From Atlanticothrix silvestris CENA357 (lineage in GTDB: Bacteria > Cyanobacteriota > Cyanobacteriia > Cyanobacteriales > Nostocaceae), in contig NZ_JAECZB010000083.1 of assembly GCF_016056295.1 (NCBI RefSeq), positions 1 through 46,776 of the forward strand: a DNA stretch of 46,776 bases, given 5' to 3'. The notes under the pieces are model-generated. The model did no database searches. It saw nothing but the letters and a program-made list of their open reading frames with translations, and was not told the origin of the DNA. This document shows positions 26,825 to 35,263 of the stretch, piece by piece; position 1 is the stretch's first letter; the number at the start of each line of letters is the position of its first letter. The translations under genes and the position numbers were made by a program.

Positions 26825-27667
26825 ATGGCGCTTCACAGATTAGAAGATTTTGATCCAGATTACCGTGATAGTTTTCAAGGTAATGACATTAAAGGGTTTG
26901 GAGTCTATACCGAAGGATCTGATGAAAAGATTGGCACTGTAAATGATGCTTTAGTTGACGAAGAAGGTCATTTTCGTTATCTAGTTGTTGACTTAGGTTT
27001 CTGGATTTTTGGTAAAAAAGTACTGTTACCCGTTGGTCGTTCTCGCATTGATTATAATAGCGATCGCATCTACGCTATCGGCATGACAAGAGAGCAGGCA
27101 GAAAATTTACCTGAGTTTGATGAACGCCGCACATTAGATTACGACTACGAAGAACAAGTGCGTGGAGTGTATCGCAATCCTAGTTACCAAACCGACGCTG
27201 TAGCGACAGCTACGCCAACCTACGACCGCAACACCTACAATTACCAACATGAGCCTTCTTTGTACGGGCTAAATGATCAAGATCATCAAACCCTGAGATT
27301 GTATGAAGAACGTCTAATTGCCGGTAAAAAACGCCGTAAAACTGGAGAAGTAGCAGTTGGCAAACATATTGAAACTGAAACTGCAAGAATTGCAGTACCA
27401 GTAGAAAGAGAACATGTAGTTATTGAACGCATAACTCCTGAAGATGCTGGTAGGGTTGTTTCTGCTAGTGAAGCTAACTTCCGTGAAGGCGAAGTTGCTC
27501 GTGTGGAACTTCATGAAGAAACTCCCGACATTGGCAAAGAAGCGGTTTTGCGTGAAGAAGTTCGAGTTAAAAAAGTTGTTGAGCAAGAAACAGTTGAGAC
27601 TCAAGGCACTGTACGTCGTGAAGAATTAGATGTCAATGCTCCTGGTCTTCCTGTTGAAGAACGCTAA
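26825..27667 (+). CDS. PRC-barrel + DUF2382 protein, copy 2
   Basis: This protein is 280 residues from the ATG at 26825, the same length as copy 1 and aligning with it end to end (MALHRLEDFDPDYRDSFQGN against MPLHKLEEFDPNYRETFGGE). An in-frame ATG five codons upstream exists, but the GAGG at 26812-26815 is placed to serve 26825. The PRC-barrel (KKVLLPVGRSRIDYNSDR) and DUF2382 (RLYEERLIAGKKRRKTGEVA, VPVEREHVVIERI, VLREEVRVKKVVEQETVETQ) are intact. It has a short extra segment (about residues 116-130) relative to copy 1. It is a tandem duplicate. Confidence 0.85.
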   Translation: MALHRLEDFDPDYRDSFQGNDIKGFGVYTEGSDEKIGTVNDALVDEEGHFRYLVVDLGFWIFGKKVLLPVGRSRIDYNSDRIYAIGMTREQAENLPEFDERRTLDYDYEEQVRGVYRNPSYQTDAVATATPTYDRNTYNYQHEPSLYGLNDQDHQTLRLYEERLIAGKKRRKTGEVAVGKHIETETARIAVPVEREHVVIERITPEDAGRVVSASEANFREGEVARVELHEETPDIGKEAVLREEVRVKKVVEQETVETQGTVRREELDVNAPGLPVEER

Positions 27668-27705
27668 TCAACCTAGTAATTAGTCATGAACTAATCACTC
27701 ATTAA

Positions 27706-27752
27706 ATACAAGACAGGTAGAGCTACTTTATGAGCTTTGCCTGTACTTGTAT
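27706..27752 (+). terminator. Large hairpin after copy 2
   Basis: ATACAAG pairs with CTTGTAT at the base, and the stem continues through ACAGG/CCTGT and GAGCT-type pairs to about 20 positions with small bulges. It begins 38 bp after the stop of copy 2. The T run downstream is poor, so it may be a terminator or an mRNA-stabilising hairpin. Confidence 0.5.
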
Positions 27753-27772
27753 CCACTAATTAAGATAAATCC

Positions 27773-27863
27773 AGGACTTACGCAAAAATCACCAAAAATC
27801 TTAATTTATCGAACCGCCAAGACGCCAAGAACGCCAAGAATTTGTAGAGTGTGCGTAAGTCCT
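27773..27863. mobile_element. MITE-like element, 91 bp
   Basis: A perfect 12-bp inverted repeat AGGACTTACGCA (27773-27784) and TGCGTAAGTCCT (27852-27863) brackets an AT-rich core with three CGCCAAGA-type units. It is non-coding. Short elements with these ends are widespread in Nostocales genomes as I recall. The missing transposase suggests mobilisation in trans. It sits between copies 2 and 3 of the PRC/DUF2382 genes. Confidence 0.75.
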
Positions 27864-27909
27864 AAAATCATATAACTAACTTGCTAAAGCCTTCTAACAC
27901 ATCTTGTTT

Positions 27910-28812
27910 ATGAATAGCCAACCGATTGTGAACAACTTTAGACAAGTAAACCAAAAATCTAGCATTCATACTTTGCTAGAAACCTTGAAAAAAAAGGTGA
28001 AAGATTTTGTTGTGATTGATAAGCAAGGTCAATCGGTAGGCAAAGTCAAAGATTTAGTTTTGGATGCTAATCATCGACTAAATTTAGTGATATTTCAAGA
28101 AACAAATTCACAAATTATCCCAAAAGTTCAAAACTCAGCAGATAGATGTAACTTAGCTTTATTACGAAGCCAAAAAATTAGGAAAATCGACAACCCTCGC
28201 AAATCTGTTTTCATAGACTTAGAACAATCACAAATAGAATATATGCCTGAATATTTAGGAACGGAAACCCCAGGCGATGAGCAAAATTTATCAGAAAATA
28301 TCACAAATCCATTAGCTGATAGGAAAACTACAAATAATTTGATTGAACTGGGAAATTTAGAAGAGATTGCGGAAGAAGAAATTATTCGTCTGCTAGAAGA
28401 ACGGTTAGTATTTGACAGTAAAAAGCGTAAAGTTGGCGAAGTTATTGTTCGCAAAGAAATCGAAACTCGGATGATCCAAGTTCCTGTTCAACGTGAAAAG
28501 CTAATTGTTGAACAAGTCACTCCAGAATACAAACAACTTGCAGAAATTGATCTAGGGCAAGGGGAAATATCTGGTATAGAATTAACTGAAAGTCAAGGTC
28601 AGAAAACTATCAATTTTGATAGTGGTTTAACAGTAAGTGGTGAATTTAACTCACCTAAAATTGCTAGTCTGCTTCTGAATGCGATCGCTCTAGAGAAAAA
28701 TCACGGTTGTCAGCAAGTTAAAGTAGCAGTTCTTGTTGAGGATGAGTCACTCCAGAAAAAATACCAGGAGTGGTTTGACCGGTGTTCTCAAGGTAAATCT
28801 ATGGTTGAGTAA
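27910..28812 (+). CDS. PRC-barrel + DUF2382 protein, diverged copy 3
   Basis: This protein is 300 residues from the ATG at 27910; the frame also opens at a TTG two codons earlier. It keeps a PRC-like N-terminus (KDFVVIDKQGQSVGKVKDLV, about 31-50) and a DUF2382 core (RLLEERLVFDSKKRKVGEVI, VPVQREKLIVEQVTP, about 158-200). The second half of DUF2382 is replaced by another segment (ISGIELTESQGQKTINFDSG, then LLNAIALEKNHGCQQVKVAV). It looks like a neofunctionalised paralog rather than a pseudogene: the frame is intact over 900 bp. Confidence 0.78.
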   Translation: MNSQPIVNNFRQVNQKSSIHTLLETLKKKVKDFVVIDKQGQSVGKVKDLVLDANHRLNLVIFQETNSQIIPKVQNSADRCNLALLRSQKIRKIDNPRKSVFIDLEQSQIEYMPEYLGTETPGDEQNLSENITNPLADRKTTNNLIELGNLEEIAEEEIIRLLEERLVFDSKKRKVGEVIVRKEIETRMIQVPVQREKLIVEQVTPEYKQLAEIDLGQGEISGIELTESQGQKTINFDSGLTVSGEFNSPKIASLLLNAIALEKNHGCQQVKVAVLVEDESLQKKYQEWFDRCSQGKSMVE

Positions 28813-28868
28813 GATACTTTGCTCACACTTTAGTACTTTGTCAAGTCAAAAATGTGCTTGTAAGGATC

Positions 28869-28901
28869 GGGTAAAGGTTAAAGCACTTTTAACCTTTACC
28901 C
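28869..28901. repeat. 14-bp hairpin of GGGTAAAGGTTAAA
   Basis: GGGTAAAGGTTAAA (28869-28882) pairs perfectly with TTTAACCTTTACCC (28888-28901) around a 5-nt loop. The arms are the same heptamer words as in the STRRs at 4054 and 38892, here as a palindrome. It lies 56 bp after copy 3 and 10 bp before a strong terminator. Confidence 0.75.
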
Positions 28902-28911
28902 TTACCACACC

Positions 28912-28958
28912 AGCAAGGTGCGTTATGGACTTAAGTTCATAACGCACCTTGCTTTTTT
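28912..28958 (+). terminator. Strong rho-independent terminator
   Basis: AGCAAGGTGCGTTATG (28912-28927) pairs over 16 bp with CATAACGCACCTTGCT (28938-28953), followed by six T. The loop itself contains ACTTAAGT. This closes the PRC/DUF2382 cluster. Confidence 0.9.
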
Positions 28959-28987
28959 GTATTGGCATTAATTCTTCTTCTCAATTT

Positions 28988-29006
28988 AGTACTTATGTAC
29001 TATAAT
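28988..29006 (+). promoter_or_regulatory. Promoter with putative LexA (SOS) box
   Basis: AGTACTTATGTACT (28988-29001) fits the LexA-box consensus described for Anabaena, RGTACNNNDGTWCB, at every position. It abuts a perfect -10 hexamer TATAAT (29001-29006), sharing one base. Binding there would block RNA polymerase. The start point would be near 29013, followed by a small AGCCG/CGGCT hairpin (29025-29048) in the leader of the gene at 29090. The match is seen directly; SOS control is inferred. Confidence 0.65.
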
Positions 29007-29089
29007 AGATAGTAGCCTCCACAAAGCCGATTGCAGTACAAAACGGCTCTGTGACAGTCTTCTGGAAGATGGATTCAAGGGTTAGTCCG

Positions 29090-29356
29090 ATGATTAAACA
29101 TTACATTCTCAACCTCAACCCAACTGCCAAGCATGAATGGGATCGGTGCATCTTACGTGACCCCCTGACTGCAAAACGCCCAGATATTGCCAAATTAATC
29201 GCCGAAGCGGTTGGTGCTGACACAGGCAGTTATTTGGTAAGTGTAAATATCGAAGTTCAGGTTTTGGAACAAGCCGCAGTACCTCAAGCTGAACAACTCT
29301 CGCTTTCATTTCCAGACGTGGCTGTTTCGTCGTCGCAACTCCGGGAAGTAGCGTAA
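29090..29356 (+). CDS. Small protein of unknown function, first gene of a putative SOS unit
   Basis: This 88-residue protein starts MIKHYILNLNPTAKHEWDRC and has no domain I recognise. The frame is open upstream to a GTG at 29051 and an ATG at 29069. I prefer 29090 because MIKHYILNLN looks like a natural N-terminus and AAGGG lies about 10 bp upstream. It is followed 111 bp later by a second small gene in the same direction, and a LexA-box promoter lies upstream. The context suggests a DNA-damage-inducible function, but nothing in the sequence names it. Confidence 0.6.
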   Translation: MIKHYILNLNPTAKHEWDRCILRDPLTAKRPDIAKLIAEAVGADTGSYLVSVNIEVQVLEQAAVPQAEQLSLSFPDVAVSSSQLREVA

Positions 29357-29467
29357 GAAAACGTGAGACGGCATAATTTTGACCTCTCCTTAAACCCATC
29401 TCCTAGAAAGGAGGTTAGAGGATAAAGAGGTTTATTTGTCTAAATTTTTTCATAGGAATATTATTTG

Positions 29468-29839
29468 ATGATGCAACTGAGTCATTATCCATCTGCAATA
29501 ACACAAGCTGCCCAACGGATGAATGAAATAGACTCTCAGTTAATGGCAGTTCAGCAGCAGATTAACCGATTTGAAGGTAATGCAGATCGCGCCGCTGCTT
29601 TTGATATAGATTTGAAAAATGATGCTCAACGCAAGGCACGTCGCTTTGAAGTGCTGCTTGTGAATCATGAATATCAAAAGGCAATAGATATGCAGATCCA
29701 ATTAACTGTTGAGAAGGCAAATGCATTTGCTCATTTGGAATATCTGCGTAACCAATTTAGTGTAGCAAAATTAGAAGCAAGATTAGCGATCGCCCAACAA
29801 TTGACAGATTTTGAATCTAAAGAATTAGTTGGTTTGTAG
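29468..29839 (+). CDS. Small helical protein of unknown function, second gene of the pair
   Basis: This protein has 123 residues from the ATG at 29468 (a second ATG follows at once). It is almost fully alpha-helical and charged with heptad-like spacing (AAQRMNEIDSQLMAVQQQIN, then QRKARRFEVLLVNHEYQKAI), so a coiled coil is likely. No export signal or known domain was seen. It shares direction with the 29090 gene, and no terminator with a T run separates them, so it probably belongs to the same LexA-box unit. It is convergent with the GT4 gene, 7 bp from its end. Confidence 0.65.
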   Translation: MMQLSHYPSAITQAAQRMNEIDSQLMAVQQQINRFEGNADRAAAFDIDLKNDAQRKARRFEVLLVNHEYQKAIDMQIQLTVEKANAFAHLEYLRNQFSVAKLEARLAIAQQLTDFESKELVGL

Positions 29840-29846
29840 TCTCGAC

Positions 29847-30992
29847 CTATTGATTAAATTTGCTTGCTAATAGTTTAGCAATGGCATCATTAATAGCTGT
29901 CACATCAAAACGTTGACTAGCAAGTATTCTGGCATGAGTTGCTATACTTGCAGTCATCTCTGGTTCTTGAAAACAGGTATAAATTACTTGTGCAAGTTCC
30001 TGGGGTTCTCCTGGTGTCACCAGAAAACCATTAATTTTATGTTCTACTAATTCCATCGCGCCTCCAGCTTTGGCTGCAACTACAGGTTTGCCACATAGCA
30101 TCGCCTCCACAATTACTCTACCAAAGGGTTCTGGGGAGGTCGATGTATGTGCTACCAAGTTACAAGCTGCCATTAACTGAGGAATATCGGCACGAAATCC
30201 TAAAAATTTGACGCGCTTTTCTAGACCTAGTGTTGCAATTTGCTGGTGTAATTGTTTGACATAATCTTGCTCGCCAAAGAGTGCATCACCGACTAAGATT
30301 GCTGTCACCTCTGGGGGACATTGTGCAAGGGCAGAAATTAAAATATGTTGCCCTTTCCAAGGTGCAAGTCGGCTGAAGTGTCCAACTACAAATTTTTCTG
30401 ATATACCTAAATGCTGGCGTAATTGTCTAATTTCAGATTCAGAAGTTTGATAAGTTTGTGGTTCAAAACCGTTATAGACAATAGCAGTCAGTTCTGACCG
30501 TCCTCCGGCTTGCACAAACGCTTCTTGACTCGCTTGGGAATTGGCGATGACTAATGATGCAAAACGATTAGCTAAATTAACTGCTACACGCAGGTTAGTT
30601 GGGCTGAAATGTTCTGTGGAAAGAATATCGTGTAAATGATAAACCAAAGGACGACGAGTCACAAAGCTAGCCAATGCCCCAATAACTAAGGCTTTTTGGG
30701 TGTTGGCATAAATTACATCGTAGTCAATAGCTTTTTGCACCACTTTAGCTAGCAGTGGCGCGAGTTGTCCCAAACTTCCTAATGCTTGGACTAAATTGCT
30801 TTGTTTGCGAACTGAGATTGATTGAGTAGCGAGAACTTCTACTGGGATATGATGCTGCTCTAGTAAAGTTTTAAAGGGGCCATCTGCAAATAATCCTACC
30901 AAAGCGCGATCGCGATATGGTTTAGCAATATCTATTAAACATAGTTCTGCACCGCCTGGTTTACCACTTTGGTCTAAAAATAAAATTTTCAT
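29847..30992 (-). CDS. GT4 glycosyltransferase A
   Basis: This 381-residue GT-B enzyme of family GT4 has the N-terminal loop PGGAELCLIDIA (about 12-23) and the C-terminal retaining EX7E motif at Glu288-Glu296 (EPFGRVIVE), followed by AKAGGAMELV. It should transfer a sugar from a nucleotide donor in polysaccharide, glycolipid or glycoprotein synthesis; the acceptor is unknown. It is cytosolic and membrane-peripheral. It lies 40 bp downstream of GT4 B on the same strand, so the two are probably an operon. Confidence 0.88.
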   Translation of the reverse strand: MKILFLDQSGKPGGAELCLIDIAKPYRDRALVGLFADGPFKTLLEQHHIPVEVLATQSISVRKQSNLVQALGSLGQLAPLLAKVVQKAIDYDVIYANTQKALVIGALASFVTRRPLVYHLHDILSTEHFSPTNLRVAVNLANRFASLVIANSQASQEAFVQAGGRSELTAIVYNGFEPQTYQTSESEIRQLRQHLGISEKFVVGHFSRLAPWKGQHILISALAQCPPEVTAILVGDALFGEQDYVKQLHQQIATLGLEKRVKFLGFRADIPQLMAACNLVAHTSTSPEPFGRVIVEAMLCGKPVVAAKAGGAMELVEHKINGFLVTPGEPQELAQVIYTCFQEPEMTASIATHARILASQRFDVTAINDAIAKLLASKFNQ

Positions 30993-31032
30993 AAACTATG
31001 ATTTAAAATTTAAAAAATCACAAGTCTTCGCT

Positions 31033-32205
31033 TCATCCATTCAATAAAACATGGCGAACTTTCTGGGCTATTTTGTCCCAATCAAAATTATTAACAGCGT
31101 ACTGACGGCAGGTTTGACGTGAAGGTATTGCTAGTTGTCCCAATAGTACCTGTTCTAATTTTTCGGCAATAGCTGAGACTTCAGTCGTAGCAGTAATCAA
31201 ATCTGGTGAAAATGGTTGTAAAATTTCTGGCATACCTCCAACTGGCGTACATACAACTGGAGTGCCAGAGGCTAGAGATTCTACAATTGCTAATCCAAAC
31301 CCTTCAAAAGATTGGCTGGGCATAATAGTTAATTCGGCTGCTTGGTAAGCTATCGGTAACTGTTCATCAGGTAGAAAACCTAAAAATTTTACATGCTCGT
31401 CTAATCTTAATTCTTTAACTTGTTTTTCTAGTGCAGCTTGTAGATGACCCCGACCTGCAATTGCCAACCAAACATCAGGAATTTTTGGTTTAATTTCTGC
31501 TATGGCTTGTAATAATTTGTCAACTCCTACTCGATGTACTAAACGGCGCGATGTAAATAATATGCGGCGATTTTTAGGCCAGCCTAACTGCTGACAAGCC
31601 TCTTGAGGCGATAAGTTGGGTTGGAACCAATTAATATTGACTCCGCCAGGGATAATATGAATTTTGCTCCACGGAATTTGATATTCTTGATGTAAAATTT
31701 TACCAAATGCTTTGCTGAGAACAATAAAGCGATCGCAGCGATTATAGGTGTTTTGTTCTATCAGCCGACGCTTCAAAAAAATACTGAGTTTATGATTAAT
31801 TTTTTCTTGTTTACTTTCCCAAGCCCAAGGGCCATGAAAATTGAAAGTAATAGGTACTCCCTGGGGTAGAAGATCTAAAATAGGAAAACTGTATAGTGCA
31901 AAATGCAAATTAATGGCATCTGGTTTGCCGACTCTGGTTTTTTGGAAGTTGTGGCGAATAGACCAAAATCGTTGCCAAATAGCACTATCTGGTGATGCCA
32001 AGTTAGTTAATTTTATGGGCAAAGTCAATCCAGTTTCTGGTAGACCAACTCCACATAATTCGATCTGGTCTTGATTTGCCGCTAAACTATGAGTTAGTTC
32101 ATAAATATACCGTTCTAGTCCTCCAGGCGTTTTAGGAAACCACCCTACTCCAAGTGTGAGGATAGATGCAGATTTTGAATTAAGATTATCTTTTTTGCCT
32201 TCCAC
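31033..32205 (-). CDS. GT4 glycosyltransferase B
   Basis: This 390-residue GT4 enzyme has GGLERYIYEL (28-37) in the N-terminal domain and the EX7E motif at Glu301-Glu309 (EGFGLAIVE), then TPVGGMPEIL. It starts with GTG at 32205 behind a good Shine-Dalgarno (AGGAGAC). It is the first gene of the pair with GT4 A. The donor and acceptor are unknown; together the two enzymes likely add successive sugars to one glycan (inference). Confidence 0.88.
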   Translation of the reverse strand: MEGKKDNLNSKSASILTLGVGWFPKTPGGLERYIYELTHSLAANQDQIELCGVGLPETGLTLPIKLTNLASPDSAIWQRFWSIRHNFQKTRVGKPDAINLHFALYSFPILDLLPQGVPITFNFHGPWAWESKQEKINHKLSIFLKRRLIEQNTYNRCDRFIVLSKAFGKILHQEYQIPWSKIHIIPGGVNINWFQPNLSPQEACQQLGWPKNRRILFTSRRLVHRVGVDKLLQAIAEIKPKIPDVWLAIAGRGHLQAALEKQVKELRLDEHVKFLGFLPDEQLPIAYQAAELTIMPSQSFEGFGLAIVESLASGTPVVCTPVGGMPEILQPFSPDLITATTEVSAIAEKLEQVLLGQLAIPSRQTCRQYAVNNFDWDKIAQKVRHVLLNG

Positions 32206-32951
32206 CTACTTGTCTCCTATGATGTATTGAGCGTGCGTATTGTTATTTTTGCACCAAGCTCAACCGTCTTTTAAATTCAGCAATAAATTGATGCTGTTAG
32301 TACTTATATTCTGTTATTTTCTACTGCATCCGTAATGTTTAGAACATACTGTGTAGAAATTTTATTCAAAAGCATCTCAAGCATCTATCTATATAAAAGT
32401 TTTGCCTAAATGTAGGCTTTTGAGCTTCATGCTTTTGTGGTTAAAAAAAGAGTTTGTAACTACAAATACAATGAAGACTTAAGATAAATACATTATTTTA
32501 GTTTACAAGTTTAAAGGCTGGTTGTTGCGGCAAAAAATTATTTTTGGACATAATATTAGGCTGATGTATTTAATTTTACTATGTTCCCTGTTAAAGCGGT
32601 AAATATTAATACTTCAAAAAAGATCTACTAATATTTGAATTAAGTTTAAAAATCTGTGTGTTTTTGATAAATCTTTTGTAAACATGATTTTTTCAATATA
32701 AAGTGTTTGTTAATGATGAATGTGTGCTGCTAAAACTTGACAATTAAGTTTCAATCAATTTTGAACTTCAGGTAGATAAACTTAAAGTGGGCACAAATAT
32801 GCTTTAAGAATCTTTGTTAGCTTCAGTAACCATCATTCTGTAAAAAATTCTACTGACGACTGGAGCTTTTCATGATTACTTTTATTCAAAACTGGTTAAT
32901 TAATACCAGTATTGATCAGGGTGTAAAAGTAATTAAAATTTTAGGAATTGT
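32206..32951. other. Long AT-rich divergent regulatory region
   Basis: 746 bp separate the GT4 pair (minus) from the NHL protein (plus). The region is very AT-rich and has no gene-sized ORF. Near its right end a 31-codon ORF (32872-32967) with its own GGAG overlaps the next start. The length suggests complex regulation of one or both units. Confidence 0.5.
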
Positions 32952-32967
32952 ATGCGACATCAATTAA
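32872..32967 (+). CDS. Possible 31-codon leader ORF overlapping the next start
   Basis: An ATG at 32872 follows TGGAG (32860-32864, about 8 bp spacing) and reads MITFIQNWLINTSIDQGVKV and on to a TAA at 32965, in a different frame. Its end overlaps the first 16 bases of the NHL gene (32952). This could be a translationally coupled leader peptide. Conservation is unknown and chance is possible. Confidence 0.3.
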   Translation: MITFIQNWLINTSIDQGVKVIKILGIVCDIN

Positions 32968-35171
32968 TAGAGCAGCTTCATAAACTTTCTCAAGATATCA
33001 CCCACCAAGTCAAAAAACTATTCCAAAGTAGATATTTTCGGAACTTCAAGAACGCAAAATTTTTACTTTTTACTTTAGCGATCGCAGGGGTAATAATCTC
33101 AGTTGAAATGACAGCAGATTGGACTGTCAATGGAGTACCTGCAAAAACTTACCAAACATCTTGGATAGGTAATACTTTTGGTGGTGGCAAAAAGTGGGTA
33201 CAAAATAATATTGAAACAATGTACGTTGCTTCAAATGGCACAGTATATACCAATAGTTTCTGGGATGAAAGTGGGGCAGAAGCTGGAATATATAAAGATG
33301 GCGATGTCATTGGTGCTTTGAATGATACTCATGGCTGGAGTCGTGGGGGCGGTAAAGCGATAACAGCCAATAGTAAATATATTTACATGGCGATGGTTCA
33401 GGGGGCTGTTGGCAAAATCAATCAAGATTATCCTCCAGATGGCACTACTTGGTATTGTGTCAGACGCTATGACTTGTCTGGAAAACCCACACCCTTCGAC
33501 AAAGGACGTGGCTGGGATAAAAGTATGTTAATCGTTAGTAATAAAAGTGAAGTTACTGGATTAGCAACAACGGGTAACGAGTTATATGTAAGTGATACTG
33601 CCACCAACCGCATTCGCGTTTATAATACCGACACGATGAAGGAAGTACGCGACTTTAGCGTTACCAATCCAGGCGCGATCGCTATTGATAAACAAGGTAA
33701 TCTATGGATTATTCAAAGCAAAAATGGGAATAATCCTGCCAAAATTGTCCATTATTCCCAGACAGGCAAGCAACTACCCCAACAAATTACCGATGTAGTT
33801 GAACCAACAGCGATCGCCATTGATCGTCAAGGTAAACTGTTAGTGGCAGAAAATGGCCCTCGTCAGCAAGTGCTAATTTACAACGTCAAAGGCCAACCAA
33901 TGCAGGCTGGGACTTTTGGCAGCAAAGGCGGTATTTATGCAGGGATTCCTGGTGAAGTTCAAGATTTAAAACTGTACGGTCTTACTGGCGTGGGTGCAGA
34001 TGCCGCAGGTAATATTTATGTAAATAGTAACGGTTTCAACAAATCAGGCACAGATTTACGCAAGTTTTCACCTTCAGGTAAACAACTATGGCAATTGCTA
34101 GGGTTGCTGTTTGTCGATAACGCTGATGTTGACCCCAAAACTGATGGAGTAGATGTATTCACCAAGCAAGAACGCTACCTGATGGACTACAGTAAGCCTG
34201 CTGGTAAGCAATGGACTTACAAAGACTACACATTAAACGCCTTCAAATATCCTCAAGATCCCCGCTTACATACATCACCAGATGCTACCTTTGTCCGGCG
34301 CATCAAAGGCCAGCCTTTTTTGTTTCTCACAGATATGTACAGCAGCTTTCTGGAAATTTATCGTTTTAATCCCTCGAAAGACGGCAAAATTGCCATTCCT
34401 GCGGGTATGTTTGTTGGCACTCATGGCGGAGGGAAAAAATCAATCGTGGGAAATTGGCCACCCCATCAGCCAGAAAAAGGAGAATGGATTTGGCGCGATA
34501 AAAACGGTAACGGTGCATTCGACAAAGGTGAATATGATAACAGCGAAGATTACCCTTACATAGGGGGATGGTGGGTAGATAGTCAAGGAGATATTTGGAA
34601 AACCTTGCGGACTCAAGATGGCATTCGGCGTTATCCTCTACAGGGAATAGATTCCAATGGCAACCCCATCTATACTTATAGTTCCATGCAAAAGGAAAAA
34701 ACTCCGAGCATCTTTACAGATTTGCGACGGATTGAGTATTTTCCCCAAACAGATACTATGTACTTGTCAGGCTTCACTAAAGATCATCCAGCGGTTGGGG
34801 ATGATACCAAAGTTGTGGGATCTGAGATTGCCCGTTTTGATAATTGGAGTAAAGGTAATCGCACCCCCCGTTGGCGGATTGTAGTTCCTTACGACATTAC
34901 TGGTAAACGTGAAGTAGCGACCGCAGCCATGAGTGTAGCGGGTGATTATGTATTTGCTGTAACCTTTAAAACGGCAGAAGTATATGTCTACGATGCAAAA
35001 ACAGGAACTTCTGCAAAAAAGTTGAAACCCGGCCCTGAAGTTGCAGGTGAAAGTGGCTGGATTGATATACCCCACGGTATCCGTGCTTTTCGCCGTTCAA
35101 ATGGTGAGTATCTAGTATTTGTTGAAGAAGATGCGAAAGGAAAGGTGATTGTATATCGCCTGCCAAAATGA
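32952..35171 (+). CDS. Membrane-anchored NHL/SMP-30-like beta-propeller protein with EF-hand-like loop
   Basis: This 739-residue protein has a cytoplasmic basic start, one membrane helix (about 37-52, FLLFTLAIAGVIISV) and a large exported body made of NHL-type propeller blades (EVTGLATTGNELYVSDTATN, then PGAIAIDKQGNLWIIQSKNG, PTAIAIDRQGKLLVAENGPR). Around residues 516-527, DKNGNGAFDKGE is a good EF-hand calcium loop (D1-N3-N5-G6-E12). It could be an envelope sensor or hydrolase of the gluconolactonase type; no activity can be assigned. An AGGA precedes the ATG. It diverges from the GT4 pair. Confidence 0.75.
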   Translation: MRHQLIEQLHKLSQDITHQVKKLFQSRYFRNFKNAKFLLFTLAIAGVIISVEMTADWTVNGVPAKTYQTSWIGNTFGGGKKWVQNNIETMYVASNGTVYTNSFWDESGAEAGIYKDGDVIGALNDTHGWSRGGGKAITANSKYIYMAMVQGAVGKINQDYPPDGTTWYCVRRYDLSGKPTPFDKGRGWDKSMLIVSNKSEVTGLATTGNELYVSDTATNRIRVYNTDTMKEVRDFSVTNPGAIAIDKQGNLWIIQSKNGNNPAKIVHYSQTGKQLPQQITDVVEPTAIAIDRQGKLLVAENGPRQQVLIYNVKGQPMQAGTFGSKGGIYAGIPGEVQDLKLYGLTGVGADAAGNIYVNSNGFNKSGTDLRKFSPSGKQLWQLLGLLFVDNADVDPKTDGVDVFTKQERYLMDYSKPAGKQWTYKDYTLNAFKYPQDPRLHTSPDATFVRRIKGQPFLFLTDMYSSFLEIYRFNPSKDGKIAIPAGMFVGTHGGGKKSIVGNWPPHQPEKGEWIWRDKNGNGAFDKGEYDNSEDYPYIGGWWVDSQGDIWKTLRTQDGIRRYPLQGIDSNGNPIYTYSSMQKEKTPSIFTDLRRIEYFPQTDTMYLSGFTKDHPAVGDDTKVVGSEIARFDNWSKGNRTPRWRIVVPYDITGKREVATAAMSVAGDYVFAVTFKTAEVYVYDAKTGTSAKKLKPGPEVAGESGWIDIPHGIRAFRRSNGEYLVFVEEDAKGKVIVYRLPK

Positions 35172-35263
35172 GTTTAAAAGACTGAAACAACCGATTTACC
35201 TTTGTACATTGCGTAATAGCCTTTTCAAAGGGATCGAAAAATCTCTTGTTCTTCCTCACCCCT

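Noticed and set aside
27314-27604. Minus-strand Phe/Asn-rich ORF in PRC/DUF2382 copy 2
   Set aside because: The Phe/Ser/Asn richness is what the Glu/Lys-rich sense strand gives in reverse; not a gene.
34767-35259. Minus-strand ORFs overlapping the end of the NHL gene
   Set aside because: They are antisense to a continuous 739-codon gene and have no recognisable features.
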